A DNA stretch of 64,000 nucleotides from Blumeriella jaapii. Lineage: Eukaryota; Ascomycota; Leotiomycetes; Helotiales; Drepanopezizaceae. Positions 21,537-34,003 of this stretch are shown one piece after another (the first letter of the stretch is position 1; each line of letters opens with the position of its first letter). A program made the position numbers and the translations under genes. The stretch is from positions 248,001 to 312,000 of the forward strand of contig VWND01000064.1 in NCBI GenBank assembly GCA_009599575.1, written 5' to 3'. The notes under the pieces are model-generated. The model made no database searches. It was given only the letters and a program-made list of their open reading frames with translations, and was not told the origin of the DNA.

Positions 21537-23020
21537 GATTGCGTGAAGAAACGGACAGCAGAAGACGGGCGAGGGTTGCAGCCGGAGCGTCTGTTCTTCT
21601 GTTCTTATACTGTCCTGCGCAGAATGGCCTGCCGGGTCCTTTCTGCTTGGTAAGCTTCCCAGGATGTCTGCGGTGGTTTACCGGATCTCGTGCGTAGTTC
21701 GGCGGGAAATACCAGCCCCGCCGGCTGGCGCATAATCTCTGCGCTGTGATTGGTCGGTGACCATCGTTAGCGCCTGTCGGTATCGCGTCGATAAATATCA
21801 AGCCCGACCGCACCACAGCCCATCTTCCCTCCTTCCACTTTCGTCGATTTCGAGAGGCACAACTTCGAAGACAAGCACCTCGCAGAACAACAACAACAAC
21901 AACCGCAGCAACAATAGCAGCAGCAACAACAGCAGCAGCAACAACAACAACAACAACAATCGCAACAACAATGACACCTGTGGCAGCGACGCACACATCT
22001 TCTCCGGGCGTGAGGTGGAAGACCACTTGCGAAAAGAGGCCAGGCAAAGCAGCTCGAAGTTGGCTCTGGTGTTCTCCCGACCGAAAGAAGCCTGCGAGGG
22101 CCGCCATGGAAGAGCCTCGAGGTGACGAACCACTCTTCTGGCTGCGGCTCGAGTCTCCTTCCACGCCTGGAGGCCTTGCCATCTCTTCTGGGCGCCCGGG
22201 GTGAAGTGATACGGACCGCAAAGTCGTCCAGAACGGCCGGCCTTTCTGGCCCGGGGCCGCGGATTGCTCGAGAGCGACCTGCGTGTCGAAACGGCGGGCT
22301 CGTGGGCTTCTCGGCCCGCTTCAGCGACCCCTTCCATACCGCCTTCGCTAGCGCCATCGGCTTCCATGGGATTCTCGGACGAGCGTTCCTCGCTCTCTTC
22401 CCTTCTTCCCTTCTTCCACCCTCCCAACCTCCTTCAACCCCTTCACCTCCTCCACCTCCTTCACCTCCTCCAGCACCTCACCCACTTCGACATCTACCTC
22501 GTCATTTGGTTGCGAGGTCTGCTGTGCTGTCGAAGAGCCCACCCTCTTTCTACGGTAAGTGCCTCCCTGGCTCTCTCCCCCGTACCGTTGCAGATCGGGT
22601 CTGCAGACGGCCCTACACCGCGCGCCTTCTATGGAGGGGCTCAAAGTTGAGCCTCTCCCCTCTCCCTCTCCCTCTCCCTTCTCCCATCTCGATCTTGGTT
22701 TGGCAGAACCTTTCGCGTTGGCGGCGTCCTGTCTACTCCATCCGATCTGCCCTCGAGATCCTAGACCACCTCGACCGCCATCAGGCAGAGTCGACTTCGG
22801 ATCATGTCTCTTCTTACTCCCAACCCTTCTTCCATCCCAATTTCAGCCCAGCAAAACTTCATGAGCGATAACGCCTTCTCCCATCCATCTCAAGCTCTCC
22901 TCGCCCAAACACCGTCCCCTTGGTCGCATCCACGTCAGACAATACTAACCACCGTACCTCTCCCTCTCCACAGACAACATACCCACCACAGGCACGTCCA
23001 CCTCCGAGCGGCAACTCGAG
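21537..23020. other. Divergent upstream region with CAA/CAG tract; long leader of the zinc-knuckle gene
   Basis: 1.5 kb between the divergent aldo-keto reductase and zinc-knuckle genes. It holds a CAA/CAG-rich tract (about 21888-21971), CT-rich tracts (about 22400-22480 and 22653-22682), a good donor (GTAAGT, 22555) and a good acceptor (CTCTCCACAG, ending near 22975). This suggests an intron within a long 5' leader. Frames across the region have no domain. Confidence 0.45.
21888..21971. repeat. CAA/CAG trinucleotide tract
   Basis: A run of CAACAA, CAGCAG and AGCAAC units with few interruptions, in the likely leader or promoter of the downstream zinc-knuckle gene. Confidence 0.85.
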
Positions 23021-24958
23021 ATGGCTTGGGAGAACGCAGAACCCCACGTCGATAACTGGGGCAACCCACCTGCTGCCAATTTCAGCGCCACTGCGGCATC
23101 TGCCAACGAATTCGGCTTCGACTCAGGTGACGCTCGCAACCAAGATGCTGGCGGATTCGGTGATTTTGGTGGCTTTGGCGATGCTACCGGCGGTGTTGCT
23201 TCGCGCGGCTGCTTCAACTGCGGCCAAGAGGGGTGAGCGCATCTACATCCTGGCTCGAAATGCCTTAGCCAGCTACTAACTCGATCTTCAGTCACATGAA
23301 GTCCGAGTGCCCGCAGCCCCCCAAGTCCCGCGCTTGCTTCAATTGTGGCGAAGAAGGGTAAGGCTTCCACTCCTTCCTGACGTCGCTCACGACTCCGGTC
23401 GTCTTGGGGGACATTTGCTTACAGCCCCCCTCCCAGTCACTCCAAGGCCGAGTGCACCAATCCGGCTGCTGCCCGTGAGTTTACTGGCACTTGCCGCCTT
23501 TGCGAGCAGCAAGGCCACCGTGCATCTGATTGTCCATCCAAGCCCCCTACCGTCTGCAAGAACTGCCAGGAGGAGGGACATGACGTTGTCGAGTGTGCTA
23601 AGGTGTGTCTTTCCCGGCTTCATTCGCGAGAAAACCCAGATTAACAGTTCAAGCCCCGCAAGATCGATCGTTCTCATGTCCCAGACCTGTCCGGTGAGCG
23701 TGCTTGGGAGCTGATGATGGCAGCCGTTGACGAACGTGAGATTGTCGATGTCAAGGAGGCCGTCGAGATGTACGTCAAGAGTTGCCCGGATGTTACCTAT
23801 CTGCAACTCGAGGACGCTTTCCGCAACATGAAGCTCTCCATCTACCTGATCGCGATCAAGAAGGAGCTCGGCCCGACCTATGTCAACATGGACCTCCAGG
23901 GTAATCTTGGTAAGACCTATTCTGTCACCTGGCGCTGGTCTCCGCAACCACGCGCCCCCAAGGAGAAAGACGGCTGGCCATCAAGCCCAGAGGAGAATCG
24001 CACCCGTCTTGCCGACGCCGGCGAGCCCGTTGACTGTCTCATGCAAATATGCCGCAACTGTGATCAACTCGGCCACGTTCAACGCAACTGCCCAGAGGAC
24101 AAGATGGAGAAGCAGGCTACCGTTGTCAAGTGCTACAACTGCGAAGAGACTGGTCATCGTATCCGCGATTGTAAGTTCCTGATGCTTTGCTGTAAATTTT
24201 CGGGTAGATCTCTAACACGGTAGTAGGCCCCAACCCCCGTCCCGACAAGTCTGCCTGCCGCAACTGCCAACAGTCTGGCCATACGTCCAAGGAGTGCCCA
24301 GAGCCTCGATCTGCCGAGGGTATCGAGTGTAAGAAGTGCCAGCAGAGTGAGTACTTCGCGTTCTCGTTTTTTTTTCTCCCCGCTTTATAACCTCTTGAAG
24401 AATATTCACTAACCTCACTAGTGGGTCACTTCTCGCGTGACTGCCCACAAGGCGGCGGAGGTGCTCGTGCTTGCTTCAACTGTGGTCAAGAAGGTCATTC
24501 CAAGAATGATTGCACCAACGAGAGAGTCCTGACCTGCCGTAACTGCGATGAGCAGGGTCATTTGTCCAAGGTATGTACTTTCCGTTGATTGCACTCATCC
24601 ACACACTAAAACATACACCTCTAGGAATGCCCAAAGCCCCGTGATTATTCGCGAATCAAGTGCTCAAATTGTGAAAAGATGGGTCATACTAAGGGTAAGC
24701 TGTATTCCATCGGCACTAGAAGAGGCCCTGAAACACCATTCTAACACATTTGTGGTAGTTCGCTGCAAGGAGCCGCCCAAGGTTGAGGAGGGACAAGGCG
24801 GTGCTGATGGCTTCGGAAACGGCGCTGGTGACTTTGGCGCTGCCACTGGCGGCGACAACTTCGGAAACCGTAAGTGTCGTTTCGATGTTGTCACGACCAC
24901 TCTCTAATATGCTAATCCGATCTCAGAGTACGGTGGTGGCGGCAACGACGGTTGGTAA
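23021..24958 (+). CDS. Multi-CCHC zinc-knuckle protein (CnjB/Gis2-CNBP type)
   Basis: Nucleic-acid-binding protein, probably binding single-stranded RNA or DNA; fungal orthologues are often annotated as zinc-knuckle transcription or splicing factor CnjB. Nine exons (23021-23232, 23292-23357, 23437-23602, 23648-24170, 24227-24346, 24422-24570, 24625-24694, 24759-24869, 24927-24958) join to 482 residues. I count eleven CX2CX4HX4C knuckles, for example GCFNCGQEGHMKSEC, KCYNCEETGHRIRDC and ACFNCGQEGHSKNDC. Four lie before and seven after a central knuckle-free region of about 150 residues (PDLSGERAWELMMAAVDERE). N- and C-terminal parts are Gly/Asn-rich. Several introns fall inside knuckles, which fixes splice sites well. 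The start is the first Met after the presumed leader intron; an earlier coding exon cannot be excluded. Confidence 0.92.
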
Positions 24959-25758
24959 TTTCTCCAACGTATCTGAACAGCTCGGATGCATTTTCGGTAG
25001 TCAGTTCGATGTCCGATGCATGCGAGACCTGTTCTCTTGGCATACCTTCGCGCTGAATCTTCCATTTAGATGATGGATGATTGGAAGATCTGCCTTGCAC
25101 CGATGTGCGTTCTATTTTCACGTTTGCTTTCGTGCTGGGGAAGGTCTTCTGAGTGAAGCAGAGTGGTCTAGAGACAACTTGTTCTTTAGCAGAAAATTAC
25201 ATGGCATGAAGCACAAGGGGACCCGTACCGATCGCTGACTGTGACGTGACTCGTGTCTATCAATCTAGTCGTTCCGTGTAGAGTAACCTGTTTTCCATTT
25301 ACTTGATTGAGGTCCGCTTCTTTCGGATGAGTGGGATTTATTGTATTTCATCATCTGCAAGCATCTTGTTCACTTGATAGAACCCAGCTCCTCCGAGCGA
25401 GAGAAGATCTACCGTACCAAGGTGAAGTATCCACGTCCAAGTTCGATGATGTACATCTCCTACTAACCTACCTACCGACCTACCGACCTACTCACAACGT
25501 AAGAGACGAGATTGGTTTCGTGGGGTTCCGTTCCCAATCACGGTTGTAGAGTTGGCGATCCTGGTAGGTCCGGTAAGAAAAGGTAAGATACCTAGCAAGT
25601 AGATACAGTAGGTAGGCACTGAGCTCGACGGCGATGGTGTTGGTGTTGGTGATGGTTCGCAAGGGTGGTCCCGCCTGTGTGAGCGAGCGAGGGAGCGTCT
25701 TGCGGTGTTAACCTGCTTGCGCTTGCGCTGAATGAGGCATTGGATACGTTCCGGGGCG

Positions 25759-25794
25759 GTAGGTAGGTAGGTAGGTAGATAGGTAGGTAGGTAG
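25759..25794. repeat. GGTA tetranucleotide microsatellite
   Basis: About nine units of GGTA with one GATA interruption. The same motif recurs near 60853-60886. Confidence 0.9.
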
Positions 25795-25943
25795 CTCGCG
25801 GATGGTTGGGTGGATGGAAGGAGTGGTAGGTACTGTATTGTGCTGTGCTGTACAGTGCTGTGCTAGCCAACTGCTACAGTACCATGGTGATGATGCATCA
25901 ACACCGAAAAATAAGCGAGCCCCTTCCTTTTACTGTACCTATG

Positions 25944-25976
25944 TAACATAACCTAACATAACATAACATAACATAG
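25944..25976. repeat. ACATA pentanucleotide microsatellite
   Basis: About six units of AACAT, one with a CT variant. Confidence 0.85.
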
Positions 25977-26770
25977 CGCTTCACACAACCAATAGTTGAT
26001 TGCGCAGCTTATACTGTAACAGACCGCGAATTGAACGATTCTTGACATTTCAACATCGTGAAAATTTAAAGATTCTCAACCCCCCTCCCCCTTCATCGAT
26101 TTTCGAAATCCTCCATCCCACGACTCGCTCGTCGTTGAAACAGGCCCACGCACGTTGCCACCCACAGGACGATCTTGCTCGCGCTTTTGTTTTGGGCTGG
26201 GGGTGGGGGAAATTCGCTCCGATCAGAACCTCGAATACTCAAAATCCAAGCCAGAAGTGGGCGGCCATGAACAAGAGGTGAGGGGTTTTGCATTTCAAAA
26301 AGGCGTTGTCAGCAATGAGATCGATCGTTTTGCGCACGGCGAATGATGACCCCCTCCCCCCCCTCCCCCCCGAGTGTACGGTTCGGAGAAATCAGAATGT
26401 GAGAAAACGACGTGTGGTGGCATGATTGAATTTGGGTGTCGAGTGATGAAAAAGAAAGAAGGAAAATGCGGTCGCGAAATTTCGCGGTGTGATGCGTTAT
26501 CTGTTACACGTTGACGGTACCTGTTCATGAAGGAGCATCTGGTAGTTGGTTGATACGAGGCTGGATCTCAAGAGAAAAGGGTCAGCTGAACATGAAACAT
26601 CTGGTAGATCGGTCGCACGGATAGATGTCAAGATGTGAAATGGAACCGGCCCAAGGACTACGGCCGGCGCTTGCTTTCCGTCAGCTGGTTGAAAAGTACG
26701 GTACTGTTTTTATATTTACAAAGTTTGGTATGCTTCCGGAATCGCCGCCTCCACAGCTAGAGAGCCGCCA

Positions 26771-29300
26771 CTATACAACAAGGCCATCTGAAAGGCTCTC
26801 ATCCCGCTCCGGGTTACCCGTCAGAGCGCCATATATCCTGAGGGGAACGGCTATTTCAATAGAATCGCAATCCAGAGCCTCGGCAGCTGCAAGGACGACC
26901 GCTCGGTCGTCTCTCGAGACCTCTTCCAAAAGATCCGCGTATCCCAGAGCGGCATCGAGATCTCCAACTAGTCTGGGCGTGACAAATTCTATCCGTATTC
27001 GCCAGTCCAGACTGACCCCGCTCGTGATGAACTCAGGAGTGGCTGAGGCGGGTATGGTGGGCGAGAAGGTGATCCTCCTTGCAAATAGCGTTGATTCCGA
27101 ATGCGAGACGTGCACTTTCCGTGTAACACGAAGTATGCTGGCCTCCGAACGCAGCGCAATAGACGTGTCTACCTTTTCAGACGTCTCTAGCGAAGCATGT
27201 ATCGCATAGCATGGAATTTCGGCATCCGCAAAATCAATGGCCGCTGATATGGTTTCCCCAAGCCTGTATGATGGTCTAGATAGCATCACCACTGCGACGC
27301 GTTTGCCACTGCGAGCAATCTCGAATCTGTTGGCACTTTGCCGGGTATCCGTGGCGGTGTTGCTCCGCATAATGGCCATATCTATGGCCTCCTTTGCCGA
27401 TGAAGGCTCTGGCACGGAAGACTGTCGGCGAGACCTAGGATCGTCTGTTGGAGAAAGCAGGCCGGAACCCTGCAGTGGCCTCTCGAGAAGTTCGTCGACG
27501 TAAAAAAGGAAGTCATCCAAGGTTGAGTCGGCGGTCTTTGTCGGTCTCTTTGTTTCCAGCTCCCTCGGAGCCTCCAAAGTTGGCTCCGAAGGAGCTTCGA
27601 TGGCTTTTACTTTGGCCTGGTCGCGGAGGATAATGTACGGAGACATCAGGTCATGACCAAGGATTTCCCCATACTTATTGACGCTGCCCAGAATTCGGAA
27701 AGGAACCTCCACGGTTTTCATCTGCTGCTCCTTAGCGCCCCCGGGCCGTTGAGTCCCAATTACTAATTTGTAAGAGATTTTGATGGCCTTGCCGCGATGA
27801 CTGGGTGGGAGCCCAGGTGGGAGTTTGAAGGAGTAGCTGTAAGTTCTGCTTTCGCCTGGAGCAAGTCTAAGGTCCACAAAGAGGATGGATTGGGGAGTCG
27901 AAAGCAACGGGATCGATCGGGAACTTGCAATGCCACGCATTTCCTTCATACTGCTAAGCTCGCCGCCGCCTATAAGGCCGCCAATCGAGTCGCTAAAGCT
28001 TCCCCATCCAAAGCCTCGGAGGAGACCACTGTCTCGTTTCTTCTTGTTTTCTACACCTATAACGCCACCTCCCTGGCCAACAGCGCCTTTCCGTTTCACA
28101 TCCTCAAAAGGGGCCTGGCTAATCAAGGAAGCGTCGAGAGTAAATGATCCGTGAATCTGCGCAAATCCCATCATCAAAGTTTCTGGAGAACGATGGTGAT
28201 TTGAGGAGGATAAGGTGGAGGGGTGCCTAGAGTGTCCTCCGTAGGGAGTCGCTCGGCCAGGCTGCTGTGCGAAATATTCTGATGCCATGGTCTCAGTGGA
28301 ATTGTTGCTGAGCGAGTAGAATTCGCCGCTGCTTCTAGGCGTTCCTGCAATACTGGCAGGGGAGAGGACCCGTGCCATGTACGGATTTTTTTCTGAAACG
28401 ACTGGCACGGAGTCTCGAGACCTGGGAGAAAGTAGGCGACCGCTGTCTTGGTGGATATGTAGTGCTCCCAAGTGACCATTCGACTTTCCATCAGAGGTTG
28501 GGGATATCACGGACGGAAATTTGAAATTTTGTGAAATAGATGTCGAGGCCTTTCTCCGCACAAATGGCGTGCCAGACGTACCCGGTGTACTAGGCGCAGT
28601 GGTAAGACCAGCCTGGCGTCGTGGAATTGTATCTGGCTCTGCATTGGAGGGCGAGAATTTAGAATTCAGCGGGGATGGTTGTGTTGTTGATCTTTGATTG
28701 ATAGGTGGTGCTACTGAAGTTAGATATATGACAAAGTCACGAGCTCTAGTATTCACCTGAATGAAGGCTGCTAATGCTCCCTTGCCTGCGAGGAACTAGT
28801 TGGAGACTCGCAGACCTCTCATGACCCCTAGGGCCGGCCCGTGGTCTTTCAGATAGGCTGCCATGACTTCTGAAGTCATCCACACCTCCTTCACTAGCCC
28901 CAAGAGACATTATAGAGACGGAGCGCTTGTGCGCATGCCCCCCGCGAGCAACTTTAGGAGGAGCCCCATTCACTGAGGCAGAGACTGCGGGCAGTGAGGC
29001 GACCGGCGCAATAGGGGCGCTCAGTGACATCGTTGTCCGATGGCCCCTACTCGAAGGCGGCCCCCTACTTGAAGATGAAATACGAGGACTCAGACTCGTG
29101 TTGTCTCTGAAGTGAGATACCGCGGTTTTCTTCTGTCTTTCTGCCGCCGCAGAGCCATTGGAAGGGTGTAACGACGTTTTCGGCGCAGAGGCAATGGCTG
29201 TGTTCTTGAAAGTGATTTGGCATTCGATTTCTTCGCCGGCAAAAACGGTCTGCTCGGCCCAGGTGACGAACACCCTGATATTGGTTAAAGATGCCGACAT
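26771..29300 (-). CDS. RGP1: Rgp1-family protein (Ric1-Rgp1 GEF subunit)
   Basis: Rgp1 with Ric1 forms the nucleotide-exchange factor for the Rab GTPase Ypt6, acting in endosome-to-Golgi retrograde transport. Two exons, 29300-28757 and 28713-26771, with a 43-base intron, give 828 residues. The N-terminal arrestin-like strand is clear: MSASLTNIRVFVTWAEQTVF followed by AGEEIECQITFKN. Residues 40-260 are Ser/Pro-rich and variable. The conserved Rgp1 core follows: LFVDLRLAPGESRTYSYSFK, LPPGLPPSHRGKAIKISYKL, VPFRILGSVNKYGEILGHDL, and later RPSYRLGETISAAIDFAD and LDWRIRIEFVT. Fungal Rgp1 proteins are commonly this long because of the disordered insert. The intron was placed by frame and splice consensus. 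Confidence 0.9.
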
Positions 29301-29906
29301 CTTGACGGCGAATTCTCTCGGATGGAGGCCGCAGCGCGTGTGGTGTTGTGCACTCGAGCTCCTTCGGCTCGAAGGAGTTCAGTGTTGTCGGTCATGGATG
29401 CAGCAACAACAAAGCGAGGTCGCAGAAGTCCGCCGGCATAGTGGATTGGGATATGAAGCGATACAGGTAAGGAAATCAAGACGACCAGCCCGTGGATGTT
29501 GGATGTTGGATGTTGGATAAAGCTGGGGGTCGTTGTCGTTGGTTTGCCAGGTTGCTGGGCCGGGACCGCTTCACGATGATCAACCAGGTCTCGAGTCTTG
29601 GCGGCTGTGACATAGACGCCAACTCTAATTGCCGCCGCGGCCCGCGTCCTGGTCCTCTCTCCGTCAACGAAAGTCAACAACAATTGGCTTTTCGCGCATC
29701 GAACAACAAGCACGATACTGGAGCTGACGGCTCCGTGTCCCCTATCGCAATTCCCCCGATCTCTCTTTACCGCAGTCGTTTCACGCAACATCCGCGAGTG
29801 AGTGGTACCATGCTTCAACGGCTATTGCCCTGCTAACGGTGGCATGCCAGACCGAGACAATCATCCCTCATCAAACTGCCTGTTTGGGTGACGGCTCTAT
29901 AGCACG
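29301..29906. promoter_or_regulatory. Divergent upstream region, Rgp1 / Mob1
   Basis: 606 bases between two divergent starts. It includes a short GGATGTT repeat near 29490-29516. No specific site can be claimed. Confidence 0.45.
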
Positions 29907-30931
29907 ATGACTTCCTTCATGACCACCGTGTTAGTACACCCAGATCTCTCCGTCTGATCGCAGCTTTCCCCATGACTGCTACAATCCTCCATTTCCTCCG
30001 CCCTCGGGCTTCGAACGCCTTGCCACCTGTGTGCACATTGTCCCATTCGGCCTCAACATCTACGGTGTTAGCCACGCTACACGAGGACGATTCGTTTGAG
30101 GGTCGAGTTGGAGGGCTGTTTGGAAAGTTTTGCTCATCAAGATCCCTTCTTAGTAACCAACGCACGAGAAACCAGTTCCGACCCCGAAATGCCAACAAGG
30201 GCAACACGAGCTACCAGCTGAGACAGTATGCTGAGGCGACGCTTGGAGGAGGTAGTCTGCGAAAGATCGTGAAGCTCCCAGAGGGCGAGGATGAGAATGA
30301 GTGGCTGGCAGTGAATAGTGCGACATCTGCGAGGAAGCTTTTGAAGTGCCGCAACTGATGAAATGCAGTGGTCGACTTCTACAACCATATCAACCTTCTC
30401 TACGGCTCAATCACCGAGTTCTGCTCTCCCCAATCGTGCCCCGAGATGAAGGCCACCGATGAGTGCGTATGCTCTGTTATGTGAGGGGTGCAGTGCTGAT
30501 GTAGCTCAGATTCGAATACCTTTGGCAGGATTCAGAAAACTTCAAACGACCTACCAAGATGCCTGCGCCTACCTACATCGAGCACTTGATGGGCTGGGTT
30601 CAGAGTAATATCGACAACGAGGCAGTGTTCCCCAGCAGAATCGGTAAGTTTATGAGTTGTCTATCTGTACTCTCGCTGACTGCTTCAAGGTGTTCCATTC
30701 CCGAAGTCTTTTCCGAGCATGATTCGACAAGTCTTCAAGCGCATGTACCGTGTCTATGCGCATATCTACTGCCACCATTACCCAGTCATCCGTGAACTTG
30801 GTCTTGAAGCCCACCTCAACACCAGCTTCAAGCACTATGTCCTGTTCATTGACGAGCACAATCTGGCAAGCGGGAAGGATTTTTGGGGACCGCTAGGAGA
30901 TCTTGTCGACAGCATGTTGAGGAGCGATTAA
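29907..30931 (+). CDS. mobA: Mob1 kinase activator (mitotic exit / septation network)
   Basis: Mob1 binds and activates the NDR-family kinase (Dbf2/SidB) that drives cytokinesis, septation and conidiation at spindle poles and septa. Five exons (29907-29929, 30154-30317, 30369-30462, 30510-30643, 30690-30931) give 218 residues, the exact family length. The first exon is 23 bases (MTSFMTT); splicing at GTTAGT makes [19 protein letters not shown], matching the family start. Further motifs are [39 protein letters not shown] (zinc-binding Cys pair), CHHYPVI (zinc-binding His) and the end [16 protein letters not shown]. The 224-base first intron is long for this window. Exon 2-3 joining gives AVNMVDFYN, where many homologues have V or T instead of M. 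Confidence 0.94.
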
Positions 30932-31494
30932 TCTCTAATTGATTCAACGTCTGGGTGAACGGGGGCAGGTAGGAAGCATAGCTCTGGCGTTAATCTGTGG
31001 TTGTGGCGTAAGTGGGAGGCGGTCTTTGAGGACAGGCTGGGTTTGACACCGTGTGATAGGAATTGATGTTCAGATGACAGCAGCAATGGGCTACGAGGCA
31101 GCGATTAAATCATTATATGCGAATTCAAGGAACAGAACAAGAATGGGTGTGATGAATATAAACGGGAATCGACATTGTATAGATGGCTCGTAGTTCCAAC
31201 ACCATTCCGCTCGGTAATGAGCTCAAATGATCTTGCCCAAATAACGGCAGCGGATTCACTCGTAGTTGGAAATGCAAGGAAGTGCAAACCAATTCAAGCG
31301 TAGACAGTAATTGCGACTCGGCGTATTAGTCTGATTTTGCTCTGCCATGCCCATCGATACTGAGCGATTTGGTATGTCTTGGTTATCAACATCACGTGAT
31401 CAGAGTCGGCATCCGCAGGGTCTGCCGGCTCAACGACCGACTGGCAACGCAAACTCACCATCTCCACTCCCAACGTCAATTGAATAGCCGCACC
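30932..31494. other. Spacer, no gene recognised
   Basis: 563 bases between two genes on the plus strand: Mob1 3' region and ATP synthase OSCP promoter and leader. Confidence 0.5.
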
Positions 31495-32611
31495 ATGATC
31501 TCGAGTCGAGCAATTCTCCGCGCCGCGAGGGCCTCAGCTCCGCAACGGGCTGCTGTCCCCAGAGCTATCGCCAGCAACAGCCAGATCCGCTCGTACGCCT
31601 CCCCTGCGGCCGCAACATCAAGTCCGGACTCGAAGCCGCCCGTCGCCCTCTACGGTCTCGATGGCACGTACGCCTCTGCGCTGGTACGTCTCTCCCTCAT
31701 GCTGGAAGAGTGTGTGTCGATTGGGAGTTGGGAAGAGCAGCCGCGGGCTTCAACGGATGGCTAGGGATAGCTGTGATGGCATGGGATAGGGCAGGATGGG
31801 GTAGACACGAAGAAGGATGCAGGGCTAACCCGATGGCAAAACAAACAGTACACGGCCGCCGTGAAGAACTCGACGCTGGACGGCACGGCCAAGGCCATCG
31901 CGGCGCTGAACGACGTCTACCACAAGGACGCCAAGCTGGCCACGATCATGCAGGCGCCGACGTTGTCGGTGGAGGACAAGTCGGCCATCGTGGCCGAGCT
32001 GCACAAGCACACGGGCGGCGCCGACAAGGGCGACACGGTCAAGAACTTCCTCGCCACGCTCGCCTACTACAACCGCCTGGGCCTGTTGAAGGGCGTCTGC
32101 GAGAAGTTCGCTGTGCTCATGAGCGCCGCGAAGGGCGAGGTCGAGTTGACGGTCGTTAGCGCTGCGGTATAGACACCTCCCCATCCTCAATTCCCGAGAT
32201 CCTATACCCAGAGCTGGAAGGTGGGAAGAGGAAGAAGAAGAAGAAGAAGAAAAGGAGAATTGGGAAGAAGAAGAGCCGAGCTGACGACGTCGTACAGCAA
32301 TTGGACAACAAGATCCTCTCCAGACTAGAAGCCGCCGTCTCCAAGTCGCAGTACGTCGGTGCCGGCAAGAAACTCAAGGTCACAAACAAGGTAAGCAAGC
32401 CATCCCCTCCCCTCCCGCTCCCCCGAATCCACCGACCTCGACAACCCCACCCTCTACACAGTAGCAAGATAGAGGCTCACGCAAACGCGACATCCAGATC
32501 AACCCCGAGATCCTCGGCGGCCTCGTCGTCGAGATCGGCGACCGCACAATCGACCTCAGCGTCTCGGCCCGCATCGCGAAGATGAACAAACTCCTCACCG
32601 ATACCTTGTAA
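31495..32611 (+). CDS. ATP5: Mitochondrial ATP synthase subunit 5 (OSCP)
   Basis: Oligomycin-sensitivity-conferring protein, part of the peripheral stalk linking F1 to Fo in the inner mitochondrial membrane. Exons 31495-31683, 31849-32166, 32298-32390 and 32498-32611 (all phase 0) give 237 residues. The N-terminus is an Arg/Ala-rich presequence (MISSRAILRAARASAPQRAA). The OSCP domain starts with PPVALYGLDGTYASALYTAA, spanning intron 1. The C-terminal signature INPEILGGLVVEIGDRTIDL is present, and the protein ends ARIAKMNKLLTDTL as in fungal orthologues. Intron 1 has a GCTAAC branch site; intron 2 carries a GAA-rich tract (about 32230-32276). Confidence 0.95.
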
Positions 32612-34003
32612 AACCAACCCACCCACCCACCACCAACCACCTGACTCGGCTTCCCTTTGTTTTCCTCGTTGCGCTTTCGTGGGAGATGGAGGAGAGGGGG
32701 CGGGAAAGTCGGGAAAGCCGGGAGCGGCTCGCGTGCGTTCGTCGTCGATGTGTATAAGAAGCGAGAGTCTAGAGCAAATCCCATTTCCCAGGCCCAGGGG
32801 TCTTCTCTCCTTCCCCAGTCTCTCTCCCCAGACGGTGTGCGTCTCCTGTACTACAAGCTGCCTGCCTGCATGTGCCGTACCGTACTTACTGACTGCACCC
32901 ACCACCTACAGTGGGTGGACACATGAACATGCGCGTCTGTAACCAGTCCTTACCCCACCAACAATTCCACTGCCTTTTACAACTTTATATAACTCCACCA
33001 TTAGTAGTAGTAGTAGTCGTTCGATCCTCAATCTCAATAGCTTGAATTGAAAAGCCGAGAATCGAAAACTTATGTTCACTTCGATTCGCATTCAACATAC
33101 CACACCCGTTTGCAGCTTGAACAAACAGCGTTTCGTTTTGTGGTGCTTGCCTTCCGCTCGCTAGCTTAGCTTATTTACAGTAATTGAACCACTGATATCT
33201 AAGGTATCTTCCAGAAGCTTTTACGCTTTTTACGCAGTTTTTTATTAGAAAATTGTTGTGTATTACATTTTCATCAATATTATTATTATTATCAAAAATT
33301 GTTTTTCTTTTCTTTTTTGCAAAACTATCACCTTTCATTCATTTCAGCTCATTTTGTTTTTTCACTTTTTATATTATTATTAAGCATTCTTGATAGATAC
33401 CTACCTACCTAGATAGCTAGATTTTTCGATCGGGTGAATTTCCGGCCGAGAAAGCACTAGTTTAAATACCTACCTACCTACTTCTATTATATTACCTTAG
33501 GTACAGTATCTACGAAACGATAGCAAAATGAAAAGCGCTTGATAAATCACAGTATTCTCTTACTGATAAATGTTATCGTCGTAAAAGATTTGTGAAAAAA
33601 AAAAGGATTTGTTAAAAACTTCGAGAGATTTGGCGGCTGTGACGAGTCACGGGCCGGTAGACATGCGCACATTCATATATCCATGTACTGTACCTATAGG
33701 TACCTACTGTACTGCACATGATGTTTCGGCATCTCGAGAGATTACGGCACGCACAAGGCGAGGAGGAGCAGGCGACCCGGCCGATCTATTCTCTAGCTCT
33801 AGCTCTAAACATGTTGGTTGTAGCTCACAGCCCGATCCCACCTCTCTCCGCGGCTATCAGCATGGATGGGTGTGTTTATTAATATCCCGCAACGCCAGGT
33901 GGGCTGGCACACAACACACACACGCACTCGCTCACTCACGCACTCACACGCGCGCGTGGGAACATGTCACGAGGCACAAAACAGGGTCCTCATGGCATCC
34001 CCC
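32612..34003. other. 1.4 kb AT-rich spacer between convergent genes
   Basis: From about 33000 to 33610 the base composition is clearly AT-rich, with TAG and TTA triplet runs and CTAC runs. No coding sequence recognised. The contrast with the GC-rich flanking genes would fit old mutated repeat DNA or simply intergenic drift. Confidence 0.5.

Larger units (their letters stand above)
24959..26770. other. 1.8 kb spacer between convergent genes
   Basis: Between the zinc-knuckle and Rgp1 genes. It contains a GGTA array (25759-25794), an ACATA array (25944-25976) and C-rich runs near 26080-26090 and 26348-26372. No gene recognised. Confidence 0.55.
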
